DNA of 64,000 nucleotides from Thalassoglobus neptunius. GTDB taxonomy: Bacteria; Planctomycetota; Planctomycetia; Planctomycetales; Planctomycetaceae. The translations under genes and the position numbers were made by a program. Below are positions 16,715 to 26,159 of the stretch, piece after piece. Where the stretch lies: contig NZ_SIHI01000010.1 in NCBI RefSeq assembly GCF_007859735.1, positions 32,906 to 96,905 on the forward strand. The letters run 5' to 3'. The notes under the pieces are model-generated. The model was not told the origin of the DNA, searched no databases, and saw only the letters and a program-made list of their open reading frames with translations. Every line of letters starts with the position of its first letter. Positions within the stretch are counted from its first letter, which is position 1.

Positions 16715-19700
16715 ATGCGTATACCCTCACTCTTCTCCCCACTTCTCAATTCCGCTCGCTCCATTCATCTTGCCGCCTGCCTCGTGGCATGTTGCATCTT
16801 GGTGCTGAACGGTTCCAAAGCGAATGCGATTGATGCTGAGGAGATCCTCTCAAAAACCGGTGTGCGTGGTGGCTTTATCGTTCAGCTTGGACTGGGCGAC
16901 GGAAGCCTGACATCCGACCTGAAAGCAAGCGACGCATTTCAGGTTCACGGTCTCGATCGAGATCCCGAAACTGTCCGGAAGATTCGAAACGAGCTTCACA
17001 AATCGGGCGTCTATGGTGCTGTTTCCGTCGACCAACGCTCATCGACTGAGCTGCCGTATATCGACAACCTGGTCAATCTCCTCGTCGCTGAGGATCTCGG
17101 CGATGTTCCGATGTCTGAGGTGATGCGCGTCCTCGTTCCGAATGGAACCGCTTTCCTGAAAGGCGAAGACGGCAATTGGACCGCGACAGTCAAACCTCGT
17201 CCCGACGATATCGATGAGTGGTCTCATTTCTTTCATGACGCATCGGGAAATGCAGTCGCTCACGACGATGTGGTCGGTCCGCCTCGGCACTTGCAATGGG
17301 TCGGTAGCCCGCGCTGGTCGCGGCATCATGATCGAATGGCCAGCATGAGTGCTCTCGTCTCCTCAGGCGGGCGATTGTTTTACATTCAGGATGAAGGAAG
17401 CCGGATCTCAATTCAGCTTCCGCCAAAGTGGAAGTTAATCGGGCGAGATGCATTTAATGGAACCGTTCTCTGGAAGCGGGATATTGAATCGTGGCAGGAT
17501 CATCTCTGGCCGCTCAAGAGTGGTCCGACACAGTTGTCGCGCCGACTCGTTTCGACTGAGGACGAGGTCTATGTCACGCTCGGAATCGATGCTCCCGTCT
17601 CAGTCGTTGATGCTGCCACTGGGGAAACGCTTCGAACTCTCAAAGACTCGGACGGGACGGAAGAAATCATCGTCTCGAACGGGACGATCTATCTCGTCGT
17701 CAACAAAGAGGGCTCCGCTCGCGACGCTTACATTCCCCTCAACGGTGGAGTCGGAGATCAGGCGCATGTGCGGGAGAATTTCTTCTGGAACGAAGAACCT
17801 CGCGTTGTGATGGCCTACGACGCAGAATCGGGAGAACAACTGTGGGCAAAGACGACTCGCATTTCTCCGCTTACGATGGCTGCGGATCAGGAGAAAGTTT
17901 ACCTCCACGACGGAAGCCAGATCGTTGCGATTGACGGAAAGTCCGGGGAAGTCGACTGGCAAACATCTTCGGTCACGCGGCGAAAGGAATACACGTTCAA
18001 CTTTGGGCCGAGGCTCCTCATTCACGAAGGCGTTGTCCTTTACGCGGGGGGTGACAACAAAATGGTGGCCCTTGAAGCCAGCGACGGAAAGGAACTCTGG
18101 ACCTCCGAACATCCGAACTCTGGATATCAATCCCCGCAGGATTTGATGGTCGTCGATGGTCTCGTTTGGGTCGCTCCAACGACGTCCGGAAAAGACACCG
18201 GAATCTTCACCGGCCGCGATCCTCGAACCGGCGAAGTTAAAAAGTCATTTGAGCCGGATGTCGACACATATTGGTTTCACCATCGCTGTTACATCTCCAA
18301 AGCCACTGACAATTACTTGATGCCTTCCCGAACAGGGATCGAATTCGTCGACTACGAAAATGAGCACTGGGACATTCACCACTGGGTTCGAGGAGGATGT
18401 CTTTACGGGGTGATGCCATGTAACGGATTGACTTATGCCCCCGCTCATAATTGCGCCTGTTATCCCGAAGCCAAGCTGTTCGGATTTAACGCATTGGCTC
18501 CTGCCGCTCCAACTCGTCCTCGCCCACTCGATGTTCCAGAAGAGGGGCGACTCGAAATCGGACCGTCATTTGATCGGCCGCTCAGCCCGATTGACGAAGC
18601 TTCCTTCGGAGTTGACTGGCCCACTTACAGAAGCGATTCCGCACGATCCGGTTTCTTGACGACCCGCGTTCCGTCGGAATTGACTGAAAGCTGGAAAATC
18701 ACTCTCGGTGGAGAACTCACTCCGCCCGTCATTGCGGAAGATCATGTTTACGTCGCCCAGAAAGATACACATACGCTATTCGCCCTTGATGTCGCGACAG
18801 GTGAAACCGCATGGCAATACACGATTGGTGCCCGAATCGATTCTCCTCCGACTGTTCAACGGGGACGCGTCGTGTTCGGCGGGAATGATGGATGGGTCTA
18901 TTGCTTAGCTTCAGACGATGGATCGCTCTGCTGGCGATATCGTGCCGCTCCGCTCGATCGACGAACGATAGCGTTTGAGCAATTGGAATCACTCTGGCCG
19001 GTTCATGGTTCGGTTCTGTTCGAAAATGACAGCATCTACGCTGTCGCAGGTCGATCGAACTTCCTCGACGGAGGACTTCGACTGGTTCGACTCGATTTGA
19101 AGTCCGGCAAGAAACTCACTGAAACGCTCATGGACGAAACCAATCCCGCGACGGGGAACAACCTGCAAGAACTGGTCAAAGTTCTTCAGATGCCGGTCGG
19201 GCTTCCGGATATTCTCTCAAGTGATGGTGAGAGAATTTACATGCGATCGCAGAAGTTCGACCAGGATGGGAATCGACTTGAGATTGGCCCTGTCTCGGGA
19301 GATTTCGTGGAACAAGGCTCCGCTCAGAGGGGGGAGGGCGTCCATCTCTTCGCGCCGATGGGATTCCTCGACGACACCTGGTTCCATCGCGCTTACTGGG
19401 TCAATGGAAGAAGCTTTGCCGGCGGACACGCGGGATATTATCAGGCAGGCAAGTTCGCTCCGGCAGGTCGTATTCTCGTCAATGGAGGCGGGTATGTGTA
19501 CGGGTACGGTCGAAAACCGCAGTACTATAAATGGACGACTGTTCTTGAACATCAGCTGTTCGCGTCTCCTCCGGAGCCTCCGGAAGTCAAAATCACGAAA
19601 GCCACGACCAACAACAACAACGGTTCGTTTGCTCAATTCAAACCGACGGCTCATCTCGATCCGACCGGGAAACCGATCACCGTCGAAGCCTGGTTCAATG

Positions 19701-20641
19701 CCACAAAACCGAATGGCGTGATTGTCGCGCGGGGTGGACCGACCGATGGATTCGCGCTCGCATTGAAAAACGGACGCTTGGGATTTCACGTTCGAAGCGA
19801 TTTCGAACACGCTTCCATCTCCGACAGTAAACGCGTCATCGGAGGATGGCACCATGCTGTGGGTGTCCTGAATGACGATGCACAAATGACGTTGTATGTG
19901 GACGGAGAAGAAGTCGCTCAAGGGACAGCGAAAGGGCTTCTCGCCACCAACCCGAAACAAGCGTTGGAAATCGGTTCCGATGAAGGGACTGCGGCAGGAG
20001 ACTACAAAGGGCAGAACGGATTTACGGGATCCATTGATGAAGTGAGGCTCTACTTCTCAGCGACTTCCGCAGAAAAAATCCGCGAACGTTACATGGATGG
20101 AGTTGAACTCGCCGACGATCCTGTTCTTTCCGTTTCGTTCGACAACGAGAACTCAAAAGACGAATCGGAATACAGCAATCCAGGGACCCTCAAGAGCGGC
20201 AAGCCCGTGCCCGGAAAGTTTGGAAACGCAATGATGTTCGTGGCGAAAGCTCGCCGATCTGGCGGAAATCGCAACGCGATGGCATCGCAACTCCAACCGA
20301 AGTGGACCGCTGATATTCCGATCTATGTTCGGGGAATGTGTCTCGCCGAACGGACACTTTTTATCGTCGGCCCCGCCGATATCATCGACGAAGAAGAGAC
20401 CTTCAAACAGATTACTGAACAGGATCAATCAGTCGTTGCACTGCTCGCTCGACAAGATGAAATCCTCGCTGGAAAAGAAGGCTGTCAGTTACTGGCCGTC
20501 AATGCCGACACCGGAGAGATCGACGGAACCGTCGACCTGAAGACGTTGCCAGCCTGGGATGGTCTGGCGGCAGCTCAGGAGAAGCTGTTTCTATCGACAC
20601 TCGATGGAGACGTGATCTGTTTCGTCGGTGAGGAAGAGTGA
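16715..20641 (+). CDS. Giant exported protein: methyltransferase-like, PQQ propeller and LamG domains
   Basis: The start at 16715 gives a signal peptide ending near GSKANA; the protein has 1308 residues. Residues about 40-150 look like a class I SAM-methyltransferase fold (VQLGLGDG, HGLDRD, then LPYIDNLVNLLVAEDLGD and RVLVPNG), unusual for an exported protein. Then come PQQ-type propeller repeats, seen as (T/G)G(E)xLW(K/A) units such as NGTVLWKRD, SGEQLWAKT, DGKELWTSE, TGETAWQYT and DGSLCWRYR. A Cys-rich loop (CLYGVMPCNGLTY, then NCACYPE) lies mid-protein. A LamG/concanavalin-type domain follows (about 990-1150, VEAWFNATKPNG, GGWHHAVGVL), then a last propeller stretch. Probably periplasmic; substrate unknown. 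The next gene starts 5 bases after the stop. Confidence 0.8.
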   Translation: MRIPSLFSPLLNSARSIHLAACLVACCILVLNGSKANAIDAEEILSKTGVRGGFIVQLGLGDGSLTSDLKASDAFQVHGLDRDPETVRKIRNELHKSGVYGAVSVDQRSSTELPYIDNLVNLLVAEDLGDVPMSEVMRVLVPNGTAFLKGEDGNWTATVKPRPDDIDEWSHFFHDASGNAVAHDDVVGPPRHLQWVGSPRWSRHHDRMASMSALVSSGGRLFYIQDEGSRISIQLPPKWKLIGRDAFNGTVLWKRDIESWQDHLWPLKSGPTQLSRRLVSTEDEVYVTLGIDAPVSVVDAATGETLRTLKDSDGTEEIIVSNGTIYLVVNKEGSARDAYIPLNGGVGDQAHVRENFFWNEEPRVVMAYDAESGEQLWAKTTRISPLTMAADQEKVYLHDGSQIVAIDGKSGEVDWQTSSVTRRKEYTFNFGPRLLIHEGVVLYAGGDNKMVALEASDGKELWTSEHPNSGYQSPQDLMVVDGLVWVAPTTSGKDTGIFTGRDPRTGEVKKSFEPDVDTYWFHHRCYISKATDNYLMPSRTGIEFVDYENEHWDIHHWVRGGCLYGVMPCNGLTYAPAHNCACYPEAKLFGFNALAPAAPTRPRPLDVPEEGRLEIGPSFDRPLSPIDEASFGVDWPTYRSDSARSGFLTTRVPSELTESWKITLGGELTPPVIAEDHVYVAQKDTHTLFALDVATGETAWQYTIGARIDSPPTVQRGRVVFGGNDGWVYCLASDDGSLCWRYRAAPLDRRTIAFEQLESLWPVHGSVLFENDSIYAVAGRSNFLDGGLRLVRLDLKSGKKLTETLMDETNPATGNNLQELVKVLQMPVGLPDILSSDGERIYMRSQKFDQDGNRLEIGPVSGDFVEQGSAQRGEGVHLFAPMGFLDDTWFHRAYWVNGRSFAGGHAGYYQAGKFAPAGRILVNGGGYVYGYGRKPQYYKWTTVLEHQLFASPPEPPEVKITKATTNNNNGSFAQFKPTAHLDPTGKPITVEAWFNATKPNGVIVARGGPTDGFALALKNGRLGFHVRSDFEHASISDSKRVIGGWHHAVGVLNDDAQMTLYVDGEEVAQGTAKGLLATNPKQALEIGSDEGTAAGDYKGQNGFTGSIDEVRLYFSATSAEKIRERYMDGVELADDPVLSVSFDNENSKDESEYSNPGTLKSGKPVPGKFGNAMMFVAKARRSGGNRNAMASQLQPKWTADIPIYVRGMCLAERTLFIVGPADIIDEEETFKQITEQDQSVVALLARQDEILAGKEGCQLLAVNADTGEIDGTVDLKTLPAWDGLAAAQEKLFLSTLDGDVICFVGEEE

Positions 20642-20645
20642 TTCC

Positions 20646-21638
20646 ATGCGTTTCCTGTTAACGTTTGTCGCTTTGAGCACCTTCTTTTCTGTGTCCATCC
20701 CCGCATGCGCCTGTAACATTCCAGTGTTTCGGTTTGCTTTGGAACGATGGACTCCCGACGCCATGGAAGTCATCGTCTTACACGATGCTCCGTTTTCGGA
20801 ATCCGAACAACGAGTGCTTTCCGAACTCGATTCAGCTTCCGAGCATTCAAATATCAAAGTCATTCTCCGCGATGTCAGTCATGGCACTCTCGAAGGGTCT
20901 TTGAAGAAACTGGACATCGAATCCGCTGAACTGAAGTCATTCACCGGTCCGACGGCGGTCATTCGATCGAGGGCAGGGCGGGGAAAGTCGATCACTATCT
21001 GGACAGGCCCGGTTAAAGAACTCGCGGTCAGTGAAATGATCACCTCTCCTGTTCGCAACGAATTGAGCAAGCGACTGTTGAGCGGAGACTCGATCGTTTG
21101 GCTCGTTCTGAAATCGGCCGACGACAAAAAATCAGCGCAGGTTGTGACTCAACTGAGAGATTCGCTCCCGCAAATCGCTCGACAAATTCCGTTCCCCGAA
21201 GGGATCGGGCTTCCTGGGTCTGAGCTTTACGCAGCGATTCCTCTCGACATGAGATTTACAGTTCTCGAAGTCGATCCAAACGACCCGAAAGAAGCCTTCT
21301 TGAAAGAGTGGCTCACGAAATTTCATCCTGATGATTACGCTGCGGGAGATCCTTTGATCGTGCCGGTGTTCGGACGCGGGCGCGCACTGGAAGTGATTCC
21401 AGCGAGAGCTTTGAATCCGAGTCTGATCGACCAACTCTGCGTGTTTCTTTGTGGAGCGTGTTCGTGCCAAGTGAAGGATCTCAATCCGGGATTTGATCTT
21501 CTCATTTCGACGGACTGGCACAGTGAACTTTTTGGAGAAGAAGCCCCGGAGTTTCTTGACGACGGACTTCAGCGGGCAGCTCCGGACTCAGAACCCGAGT
21601 TCATTGAAATTCCGCCCGGACTTCCGCAAGATCGGTAA
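20646..21638 (+). CDS. Exported Cys-rich protein of unknown function
   Basis: The start at 20646 gives a signal peptide MRFLLTFVALSTFFSVSIPA followed at once by CACNIPVFRFALERW, a motif I have seen at the start of uncharacterised proteins in planctomycetes and related phyla. A later Cys cluster, CVFLCGACSCQVKDLNPGFDLL, lies near residue 280 of the 330. The middle (VIVLHDAPFS...) reads like an alpha/beta, possibly thioredoxin-like fold, but no CxxC redox pair in the usual place is visible. It follows the propeller gene by 5 bases and precedes the ABC transporter genes. Function unknown. Confidence 0.65.
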   Translation: MRFLLTFVALSTFFSVSIPACACNIPVFRFALERWTPDAMEVIVLHDAPFSESEQRVLSELDSASEHSNIKVILRDVSHGTLEGSLKKLDIESAELKSFTGPTAVIRSRAGRGKSITIWTGPVKELAVSEMITSPVRNELSKRLLSGDSIVWLVLKSADDKKSAQVVTQLRDSLPQIARQIPFPEGIGLPGSELYAAIPLDMRFTVLEVDPNDPKEAFLKEWLTKFHPDDYAAGDPLIVPVFGRGRALEVIPARALNPSLIDQLCVFLCGACSCQVKDLNPGFDLLISTDWHSELFGEEAPEFLDDGLQRAAPDSEPEFIEIPPGLPQDR

Positions 21639-21724
21639 GAGACGCAAATGCTCCCGTCTCACGATGTCACTCCTTTGTTCCTCCCCAATCGCCGAATTCA
21701 ACTGACTCACCGAGGACGCAATTC

Positions 21725-23257
21725 ATGAATCGAATGACTTTGGCGTTGCTCGGTTCGCTGATCGTCATGGGGCTGCTCCTCTACTCATTGGCATCCGAAA
21801 GCCCTTCGCGCAAACTTCGTCAGCCAGCGACAGGCACCGAGGCAAATGATTCCGCTTCGCAGCCAAATTCTGATGCTGCAATTTTAATGTATTGCGCCGC
21901 CAGCAACCGTGCCGTTGTCGAGAAGATTCGTGCAGACTACGAAGACGAAACTGGTCGCCGCGTCGAGATTCAGTACGGGCCGTCGCAGTCTCTTCTCTCA
22001 TCACTCGAAGTCAGTCGCACAGGAGATCTCTATCTCCCGGCGGATGAAAGCTACCTCGACATTGGCCGCGAACGCGGACTCGTTGAGGAAGCCATTCCAC
22101 TTGCTGAAATGCAGGTTGTAATCGCTGTTCGCAAAGGAGAAGAGTCCCGGATTCGCACATTCGATGACTTACTTAGTGAAGACATCCGCCTCGTTCAGGC
22201 CAATCCTGATGCAGCAGCTGTCGGCAAACAGACGAAAGAAGTGCTCGAAAAGACAGGGCAGTGGAATCAGCTCGACGCTGCGACCGTCGGTTATCGAACA
22301 ACCGTGACTGATGTCGCCAACGACTTGATCGTCGGAGCAGCGGATGCGGGAATCGTTTACGACGCAGTGCTGGCCACGTATCCAGATCTCACTGCTGTGA
22401 AGCTTCCTGTGTTCGATTCCGCCATCGCAAAAATCGCCGTCGGGGTCACCAGTGCGTCAAACGACTCATCTCGTGCATTGCATTTCGCCCGCTATCTCGG
22501 TGCAAGAGATCGTGGGCAACGCTATTACGATGAACTCGGTTTCAAACCAGTGAATGGGGATCAATGGGCAGATGTCCCCGAGCTAAGCGTGTTTGCAGGT
22601 TCGATGTTGCAGCCGGCGATCGAACAAACGCTCATCGACTTTGAAAAGCGGGAAGGGGTTTCCATCTCACGCGTTTACAACGGATGCGGAATTCTTGTGG
22701 CCCAGATGAAAGCAGGTCAACATCCCGACGCTTACTTTGCATGCGATACGGAATTCATGAATCAGGTCAGCGACCAGTTTGGCGCGCCGCTGCCGGTCTC
22801 GCGGAATGAATTGGTGATCCTTGTCGAAAAAGGAAATCCTCACGGAATCAAATCGCTTCGCGATCTCACTCGACCTAGCTTGCGTGTGGGAATCGGGCAC
22901 GAGAAGCAATGTGCAATGGGATGGCTGACTCAGCAGACACTCACCGAAAGTGGAATCAAAATCGAAGTGATGGAAAACGTCACCGTCCAAACACCAACCG
23001 GAGACATGCTCGTCAATCAGCTCAAGACCGGTTCACTCGACGCCGCCGTCGCATACTTGAGCAATGCTGCCGGTTCAGGAGATGTGCTGACTGCCATTCG
23101 AATCACCGGGCTGGAGTGCTCACAGGCAACTCAACCGATTGCAATCTCCCAATCAACGCCGTACAGTCACCTCGCTGGACGACTGCTGAAAGAGATCCAG
23201 TCCACGGATTCCCGGGAGCGGTTTCGGGCCAATGGATTTGTCTGGCAAGCAGAGTAA
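21725..23257 (+). CDS. Tandem extracellular binding protein of a molybdate/tungstate-type ABC transporter
   Basis: The 510-residue protein has an N-terminal membrane anchor (about 4-24) and two copies of a type II periplasmic binding fold: one from about residue 52 (ILMYCAASNRAVVEKI...YGPSQSLLSSLE...GDLYLPADESYLD), the second from about 296 (LSVFAGSMLQPAIEQ...VYNGCGILVAQMKAG...PDAYFACDTEFM). Both resemble the ModA family that binds molybdate or tungstate, with the AxxSxxxxxxxI start and the GDLxxxAD/PDAYxxxD motif. Family members usually have one module; duplication in one chain is unusual. The permease and ATPase genes follow. Which oxyanion is bound, or whether it is one at all, cannot be told from sequence alone. 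Confidence 0.82.
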   Translation: MNRMTLALLGSLIVMGLLLYSLASESPSRKLRQPATGTEANDSASQPNSDAAILMYCAASNRAVVEKIRADYEDETGRRVEIQYGPSQSLLSSLEVSRTGDLYLPADESYLDIGRERGLVEEAIPLAEMQVVIAVRKGEESRIRTFDDLLSEDIRLVQANPDAAAVGKQTKEVLEKTGQWNQLDAATVGYRTTVTDVANDLIVGAADAGIVYDAVLATYPDLTAVKLPVFDSAIAKIAVGVTSASNDSSRALHFARYLGARDRGQRYYDELGFKPVNGDQWADVPELSVFAGSMLQPAIEQTLIDFEKREGVSISRVYNGCGILVAQMKAGQHPDAYFACDTEFMNQVSDQFGAPLPVSRNELVILVEKGNPHGIKSLRDLTRPSLRVGIGHEKQCAMGWLTQQTLTESGIKIEVMENVTVQTPTGDMLVNQLKTGSLDAAVAYLSNAAGSGDVLTAIRITGLECSQATQPIAISQSTPYSHLAGRLLKEIQSTDSRERFRANGFVWQAE

Positions 23258-23484
23258 AACTTCTTCGAATTCAGACTGACGAAGCTGGAGTCGGAAACGC
23301 AACAAGCTCGAATCCCTCCGTTCGACTGCACAGATGTGAACAACTTGTTCCGGTCTTTACGATAAGTTTGCAAAAAGTGCTACGCTCTGAGAATGCCCGG
23401 GATTGATTATTGTGAACCCTCGGCACGATGGCACCGTTCGTGATCAGACTCAATCGTACCCCTCCCACAGGACCAATTCGTCAA

Positions 23485-24294
23485 ATGCGGAAACGGTCTG
23501 ACATTGATTTCTTTCTCATCCTCGGGCTGATTTCGTCGGTCTATGTGCTTCTCATCGCTTTTCTGGTCATCGCTGACATCCGCTACACAACTCTGCAGGA
23601 CTTTCGTCTGGCACTTCAAAAACCCGAGATTCAACATGCCTTCTGGCTCACGTTGAAAACCTGCACCGTCTCAGCGTTTCTCTCAATCTGGATCGGGACT
23701 CCACTCGCTTATCTGTTGGCGAGACATCGTTTTCGCGGGGACTGGCTGATCGACACGATCGTCGACATTCCCATTGTGCTTCCGCCGCTAGTTCTCGGAT
23801 TGAGTTTGCTGATCCTGTTCCATCTTCCGATCAATGGATGGGAACTGGAAAACTGGTTTCGGGACGATCTTGGTTTTCCGGTGACTTATCGTTGGCCAGC
23901 TGTCGTGCTCTCGCAGTTTGCAGTGGCCTGTGCTTTCGCGATACGGACCATGCGCGTGACCTTCGATCAAATCGATCGACGTCCCGAAGATGTCGCCCGG
24001 ACGCTGGGGTGCACCCGGCTTCAGGCCTTTCTGCAGATCGCACTTCCGCAAGCAATTCGCGGCGAAACGGCAGCGTTTACGATCGCATGGGCACGGGCCC
24101 TTGGAGAGTTTGGGCCCATTCTGGTCTTCGCGGGGGCAACACGTTTTCGAACGGAAGTTCTCTCGACAACCGTCTTTCTCGAGCTGAGTATCGGGAACCT
24201 CGAAGCAGCGGTTGCCGTTTCATTGTTGATGGTGGCTATGGCCATGGTCATTCTCATGATCCTGCGACTCGTCGGGTTGGGAGTCAGAGGATGA
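23485..24294 (+). CDS. ABC transporter permease, ModB-like
   Basis: The start at 23485 (MRKRSDIDFFLIL) places the first membrane helix right after a basic N-terminus; an in-frame ATG at 23428 is less likely. The 269-residue protein has five or six helices and the EAA-type cytoplasmic loop DVARTLGCTRLQAFLQIALPQA, characteristic of ABC importers of the molybdate/sulfate/tungstate group. It forms the channel for the binding protein upstream. Its stop overlaps the ATPase start (ATGA), so the two are coupled. The 227-base gap from the binding-protein gene shows no terminator. Confidence 0.88.
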   Translation: MRKRSDIDFFLILGLISSVYVLLIAFLVIADIRYTTLQDFRLALQKPEIQHAFWLTLKTCTVSAFLSIWIGTPLAYLLARHRFRGDWLIDTIVDIPIVLPPLVLGLSLLILFHLPINGWELENWFRDDLGFPVTYRWPAVVLSQFAVACAFAIRTMRVTFDQIDRRPEDVARTLGCTRLQAFLQIALPQAIRGETAAFTIAWARALGEFGPILVFAGATRFRTEVLSTTVFLELSIGNLEAAVAVSLLMVAMAMVILMILRLVGLGVRG

Positions 24295-24956
24295 TCGAAG
24301 TCCGCAACCTCAACGTCAGGCAAGGCCAGTTTTCGGTCCGCGATGTCAGCTTCACTATCGAAGCAGGCGAGTACGCGATCCTGATGGGAACAACTGGCGG
24401 GGGAAAGACAACGCTGCTCGAATCAATTTGCGGTCTTCGACAGGTCCACTCAGGAAAGATTCTTCTGGATGGAGTTGATGTGACCACCTGGCTTCCGGGA
24501 GATCGCGGACTCGGATATGTCCCGCAGGATCTGGCTCTGTTTCCACACCTTAATGTGTCAGAGCATCTTGCTTTCGCACTCAAATTGAGGAAGGTCCCAC
24601 GCCGGGAAATTCGTCAGCGAGTCGATGAACTCAGCAAACTTCTGGGGATCGAACACCTCATCGACAGGACCATCAAACGACTGAGCGGAGGAGAGTCGCA
24701 GCGAGTCGCTTTGGGAAGAGCTCTCGTTTTTCGACCTCGAGCGCTATTGCTCGACGAACCATTCAGTGCACTCGATCAGGAAACACGGTCAGAAATGCAC
24801 ACTCTCGTCAGAAGGTTGACGAGAGACTTCGGAATCACCACGCTCCACGTCACACACAGCGAGGAAGAAGCTCTAGCTCTGGCAGATCGTCGCTTTCTCC
24901 TCAAACATGGAAATCTCACCGAACTCAACCTTCAGGGACTCCCCATCGAATCATGA
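24291..24956 (+). CDS. ABC transporter ATPase, ModC-like
   Basis: The start overlaps the permease stop in ATGA. The 221-residue protein has Walker A GTTGGGKTT, a Q-loop near YVPQDLALFPH, the signature LSGGESQRVALGRAL, Walker B ALLLDEPFSALD and the H-loop (HVTHSEEEA). It lacks the C-terminal MOP/TOBE domain of full ModC, so metal-dependent regulation through that domain is absent. It powers the ModB-like permease. Its last codons overlap the MoaD-like start in ATGA. Confidence 0.9.
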   Translation: MIEVRNLNVRQGQFSVRDVSFTIEAGEYAILMGTTGGGKTTLLESICGLRQVHSGKILLDGVDVTTWLPGDRGLGYVPQDLALFPHLNVSEHLAFALKLRKVPRREIRQRVDELSKLLGIEHLIDRTIKRLSGGESQRVALGRALVFRPRALLLDEPFSALDQETRSEMHTLVRRLTRDFGITTLHVTHSEEEALALADRRFLLKHGNLTELNLQGLPIES

Positions 24957-25234
24957 GTATTCGCGTTCAATTCGAAGCACAACTCCGCGAATGTTCGGGA
25001 GTGCGAGAAACAACCGTCGAGGCCGATTCTATTTCTCTGCGCGACCTGTTCGTCGCTCTGGGACAACAATTCGGACAAGATTTCTGCCGACGCATCCTCG
25101 ACGACCAACAACAGCCACGGCGCAGCCTGCTCGTCTTCGTCAACGATGCTTCCGTCACCGCGAGTGATTTCGAAACCCGCCAACTGAACAGTGACGACGT
25201 CGTGACTCTCTATCCGCCGATCTCTGGCGGATAA
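24953..25234 (+). CDS. MoaD/ThiS-type ubiquitin-like sulphur carrier
   Basis: The 93-residue product has the beta-grasp length and the C-terminal Gly-Gly end (PPISGG) that is adenylated and thiocarboxylated in MoaD and ThiS. Its start overlaps the ATPase stop (ATGA), giving tight coupling to the transporter. Next to a molybdate/tungstate-type importer and an E1-like gene, a role as the small subunit of molybdopterin synthase or a related sulphur carrier fits best. No MoaE gene is visible nearby. Confidence 0.82.
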   Translation: MSIRVQFEAQLRECSGVRETTVEADSISLRDLFVALGQQFGQDFCRRILDDQQQPRRSLLVFVNDASVTASDFETRQLNSDDVVTLYPPISGG

Positions 25235-25373
25235 CACTCTCTTGAACCGGTTCACTCGAATGTGCATAAGCAGCCATGTTCAATGCTGGTTCGCATTTTC
25301 AGGTAAGTTGATCGGCAGAACAATTGCCTGAAATCCCGTCTCCTGAATTCATGTGATGGAAAGGTTGTCCCTG

Positions 25374-26159
25374 ATGTCTGAACTGCCGGAATTGAGCGAT
25401 GAGGAACGAAGTCGATACGCCTGGCAGATGTGGACTCCTGACATCGGCGAAGAAGGGCAACGTCGTCTCAAAGCAGCCAGTGTTCTGGTGTCTCGTTTAG
25501 GAGGAGTCGGTGGAACCGTGGCGTATTATCTCGCTGCCGCCGGGGTTGGAAAACTTGTTCTCGCGCATGCGGGAAACGTCAAACCAAGTGACTTGAACCG
25601 TCAGCTCTTGATGACAACCAACTGGCTCGGAAACCCGCGAATCGAATCCGCTACCCGCCGATTAAAAGAATTGAATCCCCATACGGAAATCGTCCCGGTT
25701 GCTGAGAACATTTCCAGCGAGAACGCAGACCGTCTGGTCTCTCAAGTCGATCTGGTCGTCGATGCTGCTCCGCTCTTTTCCGAACGATATGCCATGAATG
25801 AAGCATGTGTTCGATCCAGGAAACCTTTGGTCGAATCGGCGATGTACGATTTTTCCGCACAACTGACGACAATCATTCCCGGCCGCACTCCCTGTTTATC
25901 TTGTATTTATCCCGATGATCCCGCGAATTGGAAGCGCGAGTTCCCTGTGTTTGGAGCTGTTTCGGGGACGGTCGCTTCTCTGGCTGCGGTCGAGGTCATC
26001 AAACTCGTCACAGGAGTCGGGACTCCGTTGACGGGTCAAATGTTGTGGATGAATCTCCGCGAGATGGACAATCGAAAGCTCCCCATCGAGAGGCGTTCCG
26101 ACTGCCCGGTTTGTGGTTCGGTGGACGCTGAACCATCGACAGATTCCAATTTGGGCTGA
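25374..26159 (+). CDS. MoeB/ThiF-family adenylyltransferase
   Basis: The start at 25374 has AAAGG upstream; in-frame starts at 25353 (GTG) and 25356 (ATG) are alternatives. The 261-residue protein has the E1-like nucleotide-binding motif (RLGGVGGTVAYYLAAAGVG), the DLNRQ motif and two CxxC pairs (CLSC, CPVC) for structural zinc. It should adenylate the Gly-Gly end of the neighbouring sulphur carrier. The loop usually reading (D/C)TDNF reads AAPLFSERY here, a variation often seen in less standard family members. It lies 139 bases after the MoaD-like gene. Confidence 0.85.
   Translation: MSELPELSDEERSRYAWQMWTPDIGEEGQRRLKAASVLVSRLGGVGGTVAYYLAAAGVGKLVLAHAGNVKPSDLNRQLLMTTNWLGNPRIESATRRLKELNPHTEIVPVAENISSENADRLVSQVDLVVDAAPLFSERYAMNEACVRSRKPLVESAMYDFSAQLTTIIPGRTPCLSCIYPDDPANWKREFPVFGAVSGTVASLAAVEVIKLVTGVGTPLTGQMLWMNLREMDNRKLPIERRSDCPVCGSVDAEPSTDSNLG

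Noticed and set aside
19217..19960. Leftward frame of 247 codons inside the propeller gene
   Set aside because: It is antisense to a well-supported protein with clear LamG and propeller motifs.
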